A DNA stretch of 64,000 nt from NCBI RefSeq assembly GCF_035222275.1, contig NW_026946358.1, positions 1 through 64,000 of the forward strand. Direction: 5' to 3'. Below, one piece after another: positions 53,829 through 63,098 of the stretch. How positions within the stretch are numbered: the first letter of the stretch is position 1; the number at the start of each line of letters is the position of its first letter. Made by a program: the position numbers and the translations under genes. Source of the DNA: Podospora bellae-mahoneyi. Its lineage: Eukaryota > Ascomycota > Sordariomycetes > Sordariales > Podosporaceae. The notes under the pieces were generated by a model. That model worked only from the letters and a program-made list of their open reading frames with translations. It did no database searches and was not told where the DNA came from.

Positions 53829-56763
53829 AATATAAAAAAGTACTTTACTGCCCGTTAAATGGATAGTTTATAACTATTTAGGGAGAAGGACCTCGGCTTT
53901 ATCCTTAATTAGGATTAAAGAGGTAGATCTGTTTCTGCGAAACCTATAAAAGTAGGCAGTTTAAGTAACATCTTAGTAGGTACAGAACTTTATCTCAGAC
54001 AAGATGTATATTCTCATATGGATAAGTAAGGCGCGGCGCGGCGAAAGCTCTTCCTCGCTATTTATCTATTTATATGAAATACATTTTATTTGTATACATC
54101 GGGGGATCGTGAAGATTTTATCGGTGAGTATGTAGACTCGGAATGACAAAGATGGTTCTTGAATTATCGGACATAGAATGCTAAGGTTGTATGTCAAAAG
54201 GGAAACAGCCCAGAACAAAGAAATAGTTAAGGTTCCAAAATTATTATTAAGTGAAATTAAGAGGGTTTTTATATAAGTCGACAAGAAGATAGGCCTGGAA
54301 GCAGCCATATTTTAAAGACCTCGTAACAGAGCACTTGTTAAATCTTAAAAGCATCGAAAATTTATCGGATCTAAATAATATACCGAAACTTTGTCCACAA
54401 ATGACCATAATAAATTAAATTATGGTCATTTTTGTGGGGTAGCAGAACGTTGAGTTAATATTTGACTTTTCTTTTTTAAAGAAAAATATAGGACAACTCA
54501 AGTGATAATGGTGACATGAGTAACAAAAAAGAAGGGCTATGTAAATTATAATATAATATAATATTATATTATATGTTAAGCTCTCTCGCCTAAAGCTTAT
54601 GGAAAGAGTTTTAAAAAAGTAACGGCCTCTAAGTTGATAATACTTATATTATTGCGATGAGAAAATCTAATTACTTTAGACAACATTTAACCTTCAAGGC
54701 ACGGGCAAGCACCTCGAAAAATTTATTTTTTTTGAGGAGCTTGCAACCGCGCCTTGTAGGGAGTGAAAAATGTGCTGGAAAAAAAAAGTAACCGATCTGA
54801 TTTTCTTTATAAAACTAAGTGGGTGACACTACTCATGCATGCAAACTACTGCGTAGTCAAGCCAGCATGTAATACGTAGTACCACTCGCTTAATTAAGGA
54901 AATAGGAGAAGGAAATACCGTACCTAGAAACTGAAACAAGTAAGCTAGTAGAGAATACGAAGGCGTAATGAGGTAACAATCATAAAGGAACTCGGCAAAC
55001 TAACTACCGTAACTTAGGGATAAGGAGGGCTCATTAGTCTCGATTAATACGAGTAAAAAGGAAGAAGCATGAAATATTGTTGTACGACTGTTTAATTAAA
55101 ACAAAGCACTTTGCATAAAGATGAAAATCTAGGTATTGAGTGTGATCTCTGCCCGATGCCGGCTGGTTAACGAATTAACTATATTGATAAAAGTATGGTC
55201 TTAGAGGAACCCCCGGTTAATGGCGGCCTTAGCGTGAGGGTCCTAAGGTAGCGAAACGCCTTGGCCGTTAAATGCGGTCTTGCATGAATGATGTAACGAT
55301 ACAACAGCTGTCTCTATGATTGACTCAGTGAAATTGGAATAGCAGTGCAGATACTGCTTACCTCTAGTTAGACGAGAAGACCCTATGCAGCTTTACTGTT
55401 ACTAATTATTGAATATGATCCCGGCTATTCTGAGTGTATAAGGTAATTGATAAAATATAATTGAAACACCTTTATTATTCCATCATATTATAATTTATTT
55501 ATTTTAAATTTATCTTAGATTTTTATACTATACTAAACGTGCTAGTATGGAAATCAGTGTAGCTATATGCGGAACTAAATAAGAAAGTCAACCGAAATAA
55601 ATAAATCAAACTACAAGGACGGCGCTATATATAGCTCGTCGTCAAAATACGTATCAGTATGGTGTGATAAGGCAATTTTGTGGCGCAGCTACATAGCTGC
55701 ACCGCTAGTTAGTTGACACCTCACTATGAAGTTACTAATTTAGGAACTTCGTAGTTTACTCATACCAATACAATACGTATTTATAAGGTAGAACAATTGT
55801 TAGGAGACAGTTTATGCGGGGCACAGACCCCATAAAGAGTAAATGGGTGTGTCTAATAATAAAAAAATTTATGTTTGCAATTTTTTATAGTAATCCTATA
55901 TTTAATCATGTATGTTCTATTCATAGAATATAATATGAATGAATTCGATTCATTTATAATATAGTCCTTGGGTACAGTATAAAAATTATATATGTATTTT
56001 TGCAATATAATTTCCATGAAATTAGGAGGTAAGATTTTATTTATAGTGAAATTAGACGTAATAAAGTAAATATTATGAGATAGGCGCAAGCTCGAGGCAC
56101 AAGTTCTGGCGCAAGCTCTGGCACCTCGAGTTTGCACCTCTCTAATATTTTACTATAGTTATTATTTAGTGCTGCTACGCTTAAATTATTTTAAGTGTAA
56201 GCTTTTAAATAATAAAAATGTTTGTTACTTATAAAGCTTAATGGCTTAATCTTGCCTTACTGTTTGATTAACAACAAATCTTACAGTCGCGTAAGCGGGG
56301 CATAGGATCACAAGATACAAAAAGGAGAGATCTTGGATTATTGGAAAAGCTACGCTAGGGATGTTTGTCCTTCAATATTTATATTTATGTATACGAAGTC
56401 CGCATACAGACGTATAGACATACATACTACGTTAGGGATATTTGTACAGAAGTATGTCTGCATAAATATCATACGAAGTATGAAATCGGCTTACGTACGC
56501 AATAAATAATTGATAATATATTGGGTTAATTTCAAAAATTACTTTTAAGGCTGGGGTGATATATAGCTGTATACAGCTCGCTCTAGAAAAAAAGTAAATT
56601 TGAAGCGAAATTTATCTCAGCATTATAAAGCAGCTAGCTGCTTTACATAAAGATAAAATCGTTCAACGACTATAAGGTGAGTAATGCTAACAATAATCCT
56701 TTATTAATACCCAACTTTCTTTTTTTTTTAATATGTAAAAAAATATAATAAATTATACATAGC

Positions 56764-58145
56764 ATGAATAATAAAACTCCAAAGTTTTTATCTATTTTTT
56801 TGGCGCAAGCTCTTAATAAAGATAATAAAAAAATACCTTTTAAAAGTAAATCTGAAGTAGGAAAAAGATACTTTCCCCCTGTATCTAGGGAATGAAAAAA
56901 TAGTATTTATGTATTTAATAAAAATAATATAAAAAATATGCCTATTTATGATTTAAATATTAATTTATTAATTAAAAGTTTTTTTTTAATTTGTATTTTA
57001 ATCCTAAATTTTTATATAATAAATATAGATCATATAAAACTAGAAGTATTTCATTAAATAAAATATTTGCTAGTAAGGCAGAAGTAAAACATACTAATAA
57101 TAAAGCAGTTATAACTGTATATGTCTATAACAGAGAAAAAATATCTTTATTAAAAAAAATAAAAAAATTAAACAAAAATCTTTTTAATTTAATAGCTAAA
57201 TTTGCAGTTATTTTAAATAAGAAGGAAGGTGGCTGCATACGAAGTCTGGCTGCTTCTAATCCGGAGGATATGCAAACAAGCTATAGTTCTGATTTTAAGA
57301 ATTTAGCTAAAGCTGATAACCAACCAGTAGCCCTACGAAGTCTGCAAGAAATTTTTAAATATGAAAAAACTCTAACTAAATCTTTTTTAATTAAAAACTT
57401 AAGACTTCTTAGAAAATATAAATTAAGACTAAATCTTAATAAATATAAATTTGAAGAAAAACTTTTATATAAATTGAAAAATTTTATAGTAAAATATTAT
57501 AATAAGAAAGTTGAATTTAATATTGTAAATATTAGATCGGTGGTATTTCATAGTGATTTTTTCACTAATATTTTACTATCTAAATTAAAAAATAGAAGAG
57601 CTAATATATTAAGAACGATGGATACTATTTTAAATAAGGTAGTTTTACCTAAAGTAAATAGAATAATAGAAAAAAGTTTTCATATAAAAGGTATAGATTT
57701 TAAATTATTAGAAAATAAATATCTAAATACTAAAATAAGTTATATACTTAGAGGGGGCAAGCTCGATAAGAATTTATCTAAATTCTTAAATAAGTTATTT
57801 TATAACGTTATGAGTGCCGCTGCCACAGCAGCAGCTTCACACCAGTGCCTTAATAAAGATTATTTAAAAATATATGAAATAATTTTTAATTCTATAAATT
57901 ATAAAAATATGGGCGGTGTAAGATTAGAAGCTAAAGGTAGATTAACTAAACGATATAGAGCAGATAGATCTCAATTTAAAGTAAGGTGGAAAGGAGGTTT
58001 GAAAAACATTGATTCTTCATATAAAGGATTATCATCTATAAATATGAGAGGTTTTGTTAAACCTAATATTGATTATTCAATACTAGCATATAAACGTCGG
58101 ATTGGTGCTTTTGCAGTAAAAGGTTGAGTGTCAGGTAAATCTTAG
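56764..58145 (+). CDS. rps3: Ribosomal protein S3, intron-encoded, one apparent frameshift
   Basis: The small-subunit protein needed for mitoribosome assembly. The C-terminal signature is clear: GGVRLEAKGRLTKRYRADRS, FKVRWKGGLKNIDSS, RRIGAFAVKGWVSGKS, stop at 58145. The first 76 or so codons from ATG 56764 and the rest from about 56990 are in different frames, separated by a nine-T run (56959-56967). This is either an assembly error or a slippage site. GC mini-repeats add residues in frame (FLAQAL near 56803, RGGKLD near 57755, and an Ala-rich stretch near 57813). Confidence 0.92.
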
Positions 58146-58585
58146 TCTACATCAGCTACTTATAGTTCAGTTAATACGAGTATAGATTCATAGGCTGTCA
58201 CAGGATTTTCTGATGCATAAGGTTCATTTAATATAACAGTTTATAATGATAATACTCGTTCTACTAGTTGAGCTATAAAATTACGTTTTAAAATTGAGTT
58301 ACATAACCGGGATTTACATATATTAAATGAAATTAAAAAATTCTTTAATGGAGGAACTATCATAACGGATGAAAATAGTCAAATTAAATTTGAGTCTTTA
58401 AAAGAATTAGAGTTGATTATAAATCATTTTGATAAATATCCTCTAGTTACAAAAAAATTTGAAGACTATCTACTTTTTAGACAAGCTTATGTAATGTTAA
58501 AAAACAAAGAACATTTAACTGAAGTAGGTTTAAAAGAAATACGTAATATAAAATTATATATGAATAAAGGAAGAGTTTTAAGTTA
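58146..58585 (+). pseudogene. Decayed LAGLIDADG endonuclease attached to rps3
   Basis: Directly continues the rps3 frame past its stop. One LAGLIDADG-type domain is recognisable (VTGFSDA-GSFNITVYND, then HLTEVGLKEIRNIKLYMNKG), with stops inside and just before the motif. Homing endonuclease genes inserted at the 3' end of rps3 are known in ascomycetes; this looks like the relic of one. Confidence 0.75.
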
Positions 58586-58906
58586 AAAAGCAATGTGGAA
58601 GCTATAAATAAAAAAAAAATAGCGGAAAATAATAGGTTTGTATTTAGGGCGTAAACTCGTACATTAATTTTAGGTACGAGCCCCATCTGGTGAAAAAAAA
58701 ATAAGAAATGAAGAAATAGTCTGAACCCTTTTGTAAAAAATGGAAATAAATTAAAATGATAACAAGTTGAACAGGCTAATTTGCGCAAGAGTGTACATAA
58801 TGAGTGCGCGGTTTGGCACCTCGATGTCGGCTTAACTTATCCTCATGGATGCAGAAACTATGTAGGGTACGACTGTTCGTCGATTAAAAAGTTACATGAG
58901 CTGGGT

Positions 58907-60161
58907 GTTAGCCCTATAATATTGATACTTATATTAAGTAACAATGATTATGAATATTTCTGGATTAATTGCAAAAATATTTTTACCATATGATAATTAT
59001 CAGTAATAATAATTTGCAGCGAAGTTTATCTTAGCATAAATAAAAGATAAAATCGTTCAACGACTATAAGGTGAGTAATGCTAACAATAAACCTTTAATA
59101 ATATCCAAGCCTACCACCTAAGAAATACGTCAAAAATAAATTAAATTACAATATATGATGAATAAAACAACAATGATTAGATTTTTAAATTCTCTTAATA
59201 AATTAGAAGGGAATAAGAAAGAATATCGCGGTAAATCAAAGCTACCTGTATATTTAAATGATGTTCTCATAGGGTTACTTTTAAGTGATGGACATTTAGA
59301 AAGAACTTCACCAACGAGTGCAGTTCGTCTTTCTGTAAGTTTTGGAGCTAAACATTCTTTATACTTGCGTCACTTATATGATCTATTTGAACCTTATACA
59401 AATACAGGGCCAGCCTCTATCAGCGTAACTAACAGAAAGACTAAAACAAGTCATGAAGTTATAAGGTTTAAAACTGTAAGTTTACCACAATTGGTGTATT
59501 ATCATCAACTATTTTATGAATTAAATTCACAAGGTAAATTAATAAAAATTGTACCTTGTAATATAGTAGAGCTTATGTCTCCAGTGGTGTTAGCACATCT
59601 TATTATGGGGGATGGGAATTTAAAATTGCCTGACGAAATAATACGTATATACACTAATAGTTTTACTAAAGAAGAGGTCGAATTATTGTCTTTAGCTATA
59701 ACTAAAAAATTAAATATACTAAGTAAAGTTGCTCATGATAGAAATAATCAGTATATGATAACTATTAGTAAAAGTCAATTACCACTGGTAAGAGAGCTTA
59801 CTAAAGCTTATATGCATCCTTCTATGTACTATAAGCTAGGTTTAGAACCAGTTAACTTAGATTTTTTCGATACTGAGTATAAAAATATACCTGAACTAAA
59901 CCAGTTTAGCTCAGATTGTTATGATTACAAAGATATATTTGATAAATAACTGGAGTGCATTTAGCTTGCACAGCTATTTATATGTTTTGTATTGGTTTTA
60001 CAAGCAGCGTCTTGTACTTTGGTGTGATTTAGGATAGGTAGGTTAAGACATAGTCTGAACAGTATAGTGATATATTGAGCTAAGCTAAAATAAAAGATTA
60101 TAGGTGAGGTATATTAGGGCGCAAGCTCCTCCCTTATTTTTTTTTAGAATAGTATAACAAG
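58907..60161 (+). mobile_element. rnl intron 3 near L2585, group IA
   Basis: Splits GAGCTGGGT|TTGTAAATACGTCG in the peptidyl-transferase loop; the intron ends in G. Core TTCAACGACTATAAGGTG at about 59055 matches rnl intron 2 almost exactly. Confidence 0.88.
59155..59949 (+). CDS. LAGLIDADG homing endonuclease (LAGLIDADG_2 type), intact
   Basis: 264 residues in one frame, free-standing in the intron. Motifs are LIGLLLSDGHLERTS and LAHLIMGDGNLKL, more like the rRNA-intron endonuclease clade than the cox1 ORFs. Both keep the catalytic Asp. Confidence 0.9.
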   Translation: MMNKTTMIRFLNSLNKLEGNKKEYRGKSKLPVYLNDVLIGLLLSDGHLERTSPTSAVRLSVSFGAKHSLYLRHLYDLFEPYTNTGPASISVTNRKTKTSHEVIRFKTVSLPQLVYYHQLFYELNSQGKLIKIVPCNIVELMSPVVLAHLIMGDGNLKLPDEIIRIYTNSFTKEEVELLSLAITKKLNILSKVAHDRNNQYMITISKSQLPLVRELTKAYMHPSMYYKLGLEPVNLDFFDTEYKNIPELNQFSSDCYDYKDIFDK

Positions 60162-60599
60162 TTGTAAATACGTCGTGAGACAGTATGGTTTCTATCTTCT
60201 AGAGGGAATTAGAATATAACAAGGATTAATCTTGTACGAAAGGAACATGGGGTACTGTTGTATACCCAAAAGGTATGCCAATTTTATTAACCTCTGGTTT
60301 ACCTGTTGTTTATGTGCCTTGTATTAATTTCTTTTTTTTCGACGTCGTACGAAAGAAAAAAAAGGAAAATGGGATGTTATAGTCACTAACTAAATAAATA
60401 ACATAAGCATGGCAGGAAAGCTAAGTTAGTCAAAGATAAGTGCTGAAAGCATATAGGCACGAAGCTTGTCTTGGGATATTTCTTAAATATACGTAATATA
60501 ATATTACGTCATTAGGCTTAATTTGCAAGAATCTAGAGATTTTAAGGTATTAAGTACTAATTTTATAGTAAACTATATAATTGATATATTTTATTTAAA

Positions 60600-60670
60600 G
60601 CCGAGTTAGCATAAAAGGAATGCAATTGTTTTGTAATCAATAGAAGTAAGTGCGATACTTGCACCCGGCT
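60600..60670 (+). tRNA. trnT: tRNA-Thr (TGT)
   Basis: Acceptor GCCGAGT/ACCCGGC with one A-C mismatch, anticodon TGT in TTTGTAA, T arm GTAAG-TGCGATA-CTTGC. Confidence 0.88.
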
Positions 60671-60681
60671 AGGAGTTATAA

Positions 60682-60753
60682 GGATTAGTAGTCAAGTGGT
60701 ACGACATAGCTCTTTCAATGCTACCATCGCAGGTTCGATTCCTGCCTAGTCTA
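60682..60753 (+). tRNA. trnE: tRNA-Glu (TTC)
   Basis: Acceptor GGATTAG/CTAGTCT, anticodon loop CTTTCAA, T arm GCAGG-TTCGATT-CCTGC. Confidence 0.9.
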
Positions 60754-60927
60754 TTAGGTAGGCGCAAGCGTACATACATAATGGCGAAGTATATCGAGGA
60801 GCTTGCGCTATATATATACAGCAGACGAAGTATAAATATCCCTACGTCAGGCGCGGAGGTTTACTTACGACGAGTTATATATATATAACCCTACGTATGT
60901 ATGCCCAGCACCGTCATTCTTTTTATT

Positions 60928-61000
60928 GAGGCTATAGCTCAATTGGTAGAGCGTACTGCTCATAACAGTAATTATAAGTGTTCAAGTCACTTTAGCCTTA
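60928..61000 (+). tRNA. trnM: tRNA-Met (CAT), first
   Basis: Acceptor GAGGCTA/TAGCCTT, D stem GCTC/GAGC, anticodon stem TACTG/CAGTA with loop CTCATAA. Confidence 0.9.
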
Positions 61001-61014
61001 TGGCTGTATATTCA

Positions 61015-61074
61015 GCTGCAGACGACTTCGTCGTGCGCTTTAACTTTTAAGTGTATGACGAAGTCGTCTGCAGC
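61015..61074. repeat. Perfect 18-bp hairpin between the two trnM genes
   Basis: Arms 61015-61032 (GCTGCAGACGACTTCGTC) and 61057-61074 are exact reverse complements around a 24-nt loop. It lies 15 nt after one tRNA and 15 nt before the next, so it may influence processing. Confidence 0.85.
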
Positions 61075-61089
61075 AAAAGTTTTTAATAA

Positions 61090-61160
61090 TGCGGGTTGGT
61101 GTAATAGAAACATTTTTGGCTCATGCCCAAAAGACAAGGGTGCAAATCCTTTATCCGCAT
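61090..61160 (+). tRNA. trnM: tRNA-Met (CAT), second
   Basis: Acceptor TGCGGGT/ATCCGCA, anticodon stem TTTGG/CCAAA with loop CTCATGC, T arm AAGGG-TGCAAAT-CCTTT. With three CAT tRNAs, one may be the initiator and one an Ile tRNA modified at C34. Confidence 0.88.
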
Positions 61161-61404
61161 CTGTATATAGATATAGATTTCAGGCTGGCTTGGCGGCTAC
61201 GCCACAGGAAGTATGCGGCGCTATATATATCGCTATATATAGCGGCGCAAGCTCCTCCTCGAGCTTGCGCCCTCCTCCTTTAATATGTAATATGAGCATG
61301 CGCTTTAGACTGGTGCGACATATAGCGCTGGGCACACAAGCTTCCTGACGAAGTATGTCGGGCGCCATAAAATGTAAGGCTGCTCTTATTTATATCTTTA
61401 TTAT

Positions 61405-61486
61405 ATCCGAGTGCTGGAATGGTAGACAGTGCAAGCTTAAGTTTTGCTGGTTAATAGCCGTGAACGTTCAAGTCGTTCCTCGGATA
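61405..61486 (+). tRNA. trnL: tRNA-Leu (TAA)
   Basis: Acceptor ATCCGAG/CTCGGAT, anticodon stem GCAAG/TTTGC with loop CTTAAGT, and a class II variable arm. Confidence 0.9.
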
Positions 61487-61598
61487 TTATATAGTTCTGG
61501 GTGCTATATATAGCGCAAGCTCCTCCTCCTCCTCAGGGTTGAGATGTTGCTACTTGCGCTAAATATTTTAAGCGTACGGCGAAGTCGTCTGCACATAA

Positions 61599-61671
61599 GG
61601 GGATATAGTCTAATTTGGTAAAACGCTGACTTTGCACGTCGGATTTTCAGGTTCAATTCCTGATTTCTCCA
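61599..61671 (+). tRNA. trnA: tRNA-Ala (TGC)
   Basis: Acceptor GGGGATA/TTTCTCC, anticodon loop TTTGCAC with stem CTGAC/GTCGG, T arm TCAGG-TTCAATT-CCTGA. Confidence 0.9.
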
Positions 61672-61674
61672 TAA

Positions 61675-61747
61675 GCCTGAGAAGCTCAATTGGTAGAGCA
61701 GAGCATTGAAGCTGCTTTGGTTGTAAGTTCAAGTCTTACCTTAGGCA
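61675..61747 (+). tRNA. trnF: tRNA-Phe (GAA)
   Basis: Acceptor GCCTGAG/CTTAGGC, anticodon stem GAGCA/TGCTT with loop TTGAAGC. It follows trnA by only three bases. Confidence 0.9.
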
Positions 61748-61756
61748 TAAAATATA

Positions 61757-61840
61757 ATGGATGTGCTGGAAATGGTAGACAGGAGCCGCTTAGGACGGTT
61801 TGGTTTAACGACTGTACAAGTTCAAATCTTGTCATCTATA
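61757..61840 (+). tRNA. trnL: tRNA-Leu (TAG)
   Basis: Acceptor ATGGATG/CATCTAT, anticodon loop CTTAGGA, class II variable arm, T arm ACAAG-TTCAAAT-CTTGT. Confidence 0.9.
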
Positions 61841-61898
61841 TTTTATAATATATAGAAAATTTAGGCTGCAGCTACTAAAGCTAAAGCTCTTTATTGAG

Positions 61899-61971
61899 TA
61901 TGTTGTGGACTAATGGGTAAGTCATAAATTTTTGGTATTTACAATTGAGTGTTCGAATCACTCCAACATAA
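61899..61971 (+). tRNA. trnQ: tRNA-Gln (TTG)
   Basis: Acceptor TATGTTG/CAACATA, anticodon stem TAAAT/ATTTA with loop TTTTGGT, T arm GAGTG-TTCGAAT-CACTC. Confidence 0.9.
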
Positions 61972-62375
61972 TTTTTTTCTATCCGAGCTTGCGTCCTGGC
62001 GAAGTATGTCGGGGGGGGGCGTGCGATATACCGCACGAAAAAGATTAAATGGATTTTTCGTGCGGTATATCGCGCGCACAAGCTCAGAAAATTTATAATT
62101 AGGTTAGTAGTGCTATGTTTATACGCTACACAGGCGCAAGCTCTAATTATTGCTATAATATACTTATATTTAAGCTGCAATTGTGGCTTCGCAGCTTCGC
62201 GTGCTAAAGTTCTAAAAAAAAATAAACCTCGTATTTATTATATAATAAATATTCTAAAGCTTATAGAGCTTGTGCGCGATATATACCACACGGAAAATAT
62301 GAGAATATTAATATTGAGAAGGAGCTTGCTTGCGCTATATATAGCGCAAGCTCCTCCTCGCTCTTATTATTTTAA
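61972..62375. other. trnQ-trnH spacer
   Basis: No gene seen. It holds a poly-G run (62011-62019), a 20-bp perfect hairpin (62023-62073), GC mini-repeats near 62132 and 62330, and a GCTATATATAGC-GCAAGCTC-CTCCTC composite. Confidence 0.6.
62023..62073. repeat. Perfect 20-bp hairpin
   Basis: Arms 62023-62042 (GCGATATACCGCACGAAAAA) and 62054-62073 are exact reverse complements with an 11-nt loop. The A/T end of the stem would give a T-run in the RNA, superficially terminator-like. Confidence 0.85.
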
Positions 62376-62450
62376 GGATAATATAGCTCAATAGGTAGAG
62401 CGACTGTATGTGGCACAGTAGGTTCTCTGTTCAAATCAGAGTATTGTCCC
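62376..62450 (+). tRNA. trnH: tRNA-His (GTG)
   Basis: Acceptor GGATAAT/ATTGTCC, anticodon stem ACTGT/ACAGT with loop ATGTGGC, T arm CTCTG-TTCAAAT-CAGAG. Confidence 0.88.
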
Positions 62451-62470
62451 TTTATTGTTTTTAGGAGGAG

Positions 62471-62500
62471 GAGCGCGGTGCTATATATAGCACCGCGCTC
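62471..62500. repeat. Perfect 30-bp palindrome
   Basis: Each half is GAGCGCGGTGCTATA read toward the centre. It lies 20 nt after trnH and shares the CTATATATAG centre with other GC clusters in the window. Confidence 0.9.
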
Positions 62501-62670
62501 CCTATCCTTTTTTTCCTTACGCTAAGGACTAGCACTACCTGCACACGATTTCTTGCGACGTATACGCTAGTATAACTAAGTCGTACGTACTACGTACTCC
62601 TTATATATTTAGGGTGCTGGGCTTACATACGTACGGCTATATATATAGATCTATAGCTCGTTATCTGTAC

Positions 62671-62711
62671 GCGACGTAGTATGCATACATACCGTATGCA
62701 TACTACGTCGC
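62671..62711. repeat. Perfect 17-bp hairpin
   Basis: Arms GCGACGTAGTATGCATA (62671-62687) and its exact reverse complement (62695-62711), loop of 7 nt. The same ACGTAGTATGCATAC words occur near 50750. Confidence 0.85.
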
Positions 62712-62757
62712 GCGAGCTCCTCCTCGTGTGTGCGCAAGCTCTAATATAATAAAGTAG

Positions 62758-62828
62758 GCCCGGGTAGTTTAAAGGTAAAACCTTAATTTCATACGTTAAA
62801 GATGAGAATTCGATTTTCTCCCCAGGTT
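62758..62828 (+). tRNA. trnM: tRNA-Met (CAT), third
   Basis: Acceptor GCCCGGG/CCCAGGT with one mismatch, anticodon stem TTAAT/GTTAA with loop TTCATAC, T arm GAGAA-TTCGATT-TTCTC. Confidence 0.86.
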
Positions 62829-62830
62829 AG

Positions 62831-62870
62831 TTGATTGGTTGGCTGATTGGTTGGTTGATTGGTTGGTTGA
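62831..62870. repeat. Tandem TTGATTGGTTGG repeat
   Basis: About 3.3 imperfect 12-nt units directly after the last tRNA. Confidence 0.85.
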
Positions 62871-63098
62871 TTTTTAGAATGAGGAGTTTTTATATGTTTT
62901 TATAGGAGCTTGCACGACTTCGCCATATAAGGTGGTGGCAGACATACATATATGTCACCGTACGTATGCGCCGTATTTATTTGAGTTATAACAGTAAAGA
63001 GCATCACATCGTTGCTTATTATTTAAGCAAGCTCGCTAATTATTAGCCGTTCAAGCTTGCTTAAAATAATAAAGCCTTAAATTTTTTTTTTTTATTTT

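Larger units (their letters stand above)
52435..53910 (+). mobile_element. rnl intron 1, group I (approximate ends)
   Basis: Interrupts domain II after AGCTATTTAGG, before GGTAGATCTGTTTCTGCG (near E. coli position 800-830). Core blocks CAAATTGCGGGAAAG, ATCCGCAGCCAAGCACC and TTAAGATATAGTCAAGC precede the ORF. It holds repeat copy 52590-52620. Confidence 0.7.
56363..58769 (+). mobile_element. rnl intron 2 at L2449, group IA
   Basis: Splits CTAGGGAT|AACAGG, equivalent to E. coli position 2449; the intron ends in G. The core (TTCAACGACTATAAGGTG near 56662) precedes the ORF. It houses rps3, the classic Pezizomycotina arrangement. Confidence 0.92.
51720..60575 (+). rRNA. rnl: Large subunit ribosomal RNA with three introns
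   Basis: Conserved 23S segments appear in order: domain I near 51905 (GGAAAAAAAATCAAACGAGA), GATAGCTGG and AGCTATTTAGG (52371-52411), GGGAAACAGCCCAGA (54200), GGGTCCTAAGGTAGCGAAA (55237), GACGAGAAGACCCTATGCAG (55371), GGTTTGGCACCTCGATGTCG (58810) and the sarcin-ricin loop TTGTACGAAAGGAAC (60232). Introns are about 52435-53910, 56363-58769 and 58907-60161. The 5' and 3' ends are estimates. Expansion segments carry GC insertions (55615-55720, 56083-56140). Confidence 0.92.

Noticed and set aside
62023-62073. Rho-independent-type terminator
   Set aside because: Fungal mitochondrial RNA polymerase is not known to use such terminators, and similar hairpins occur throughout the spacers.
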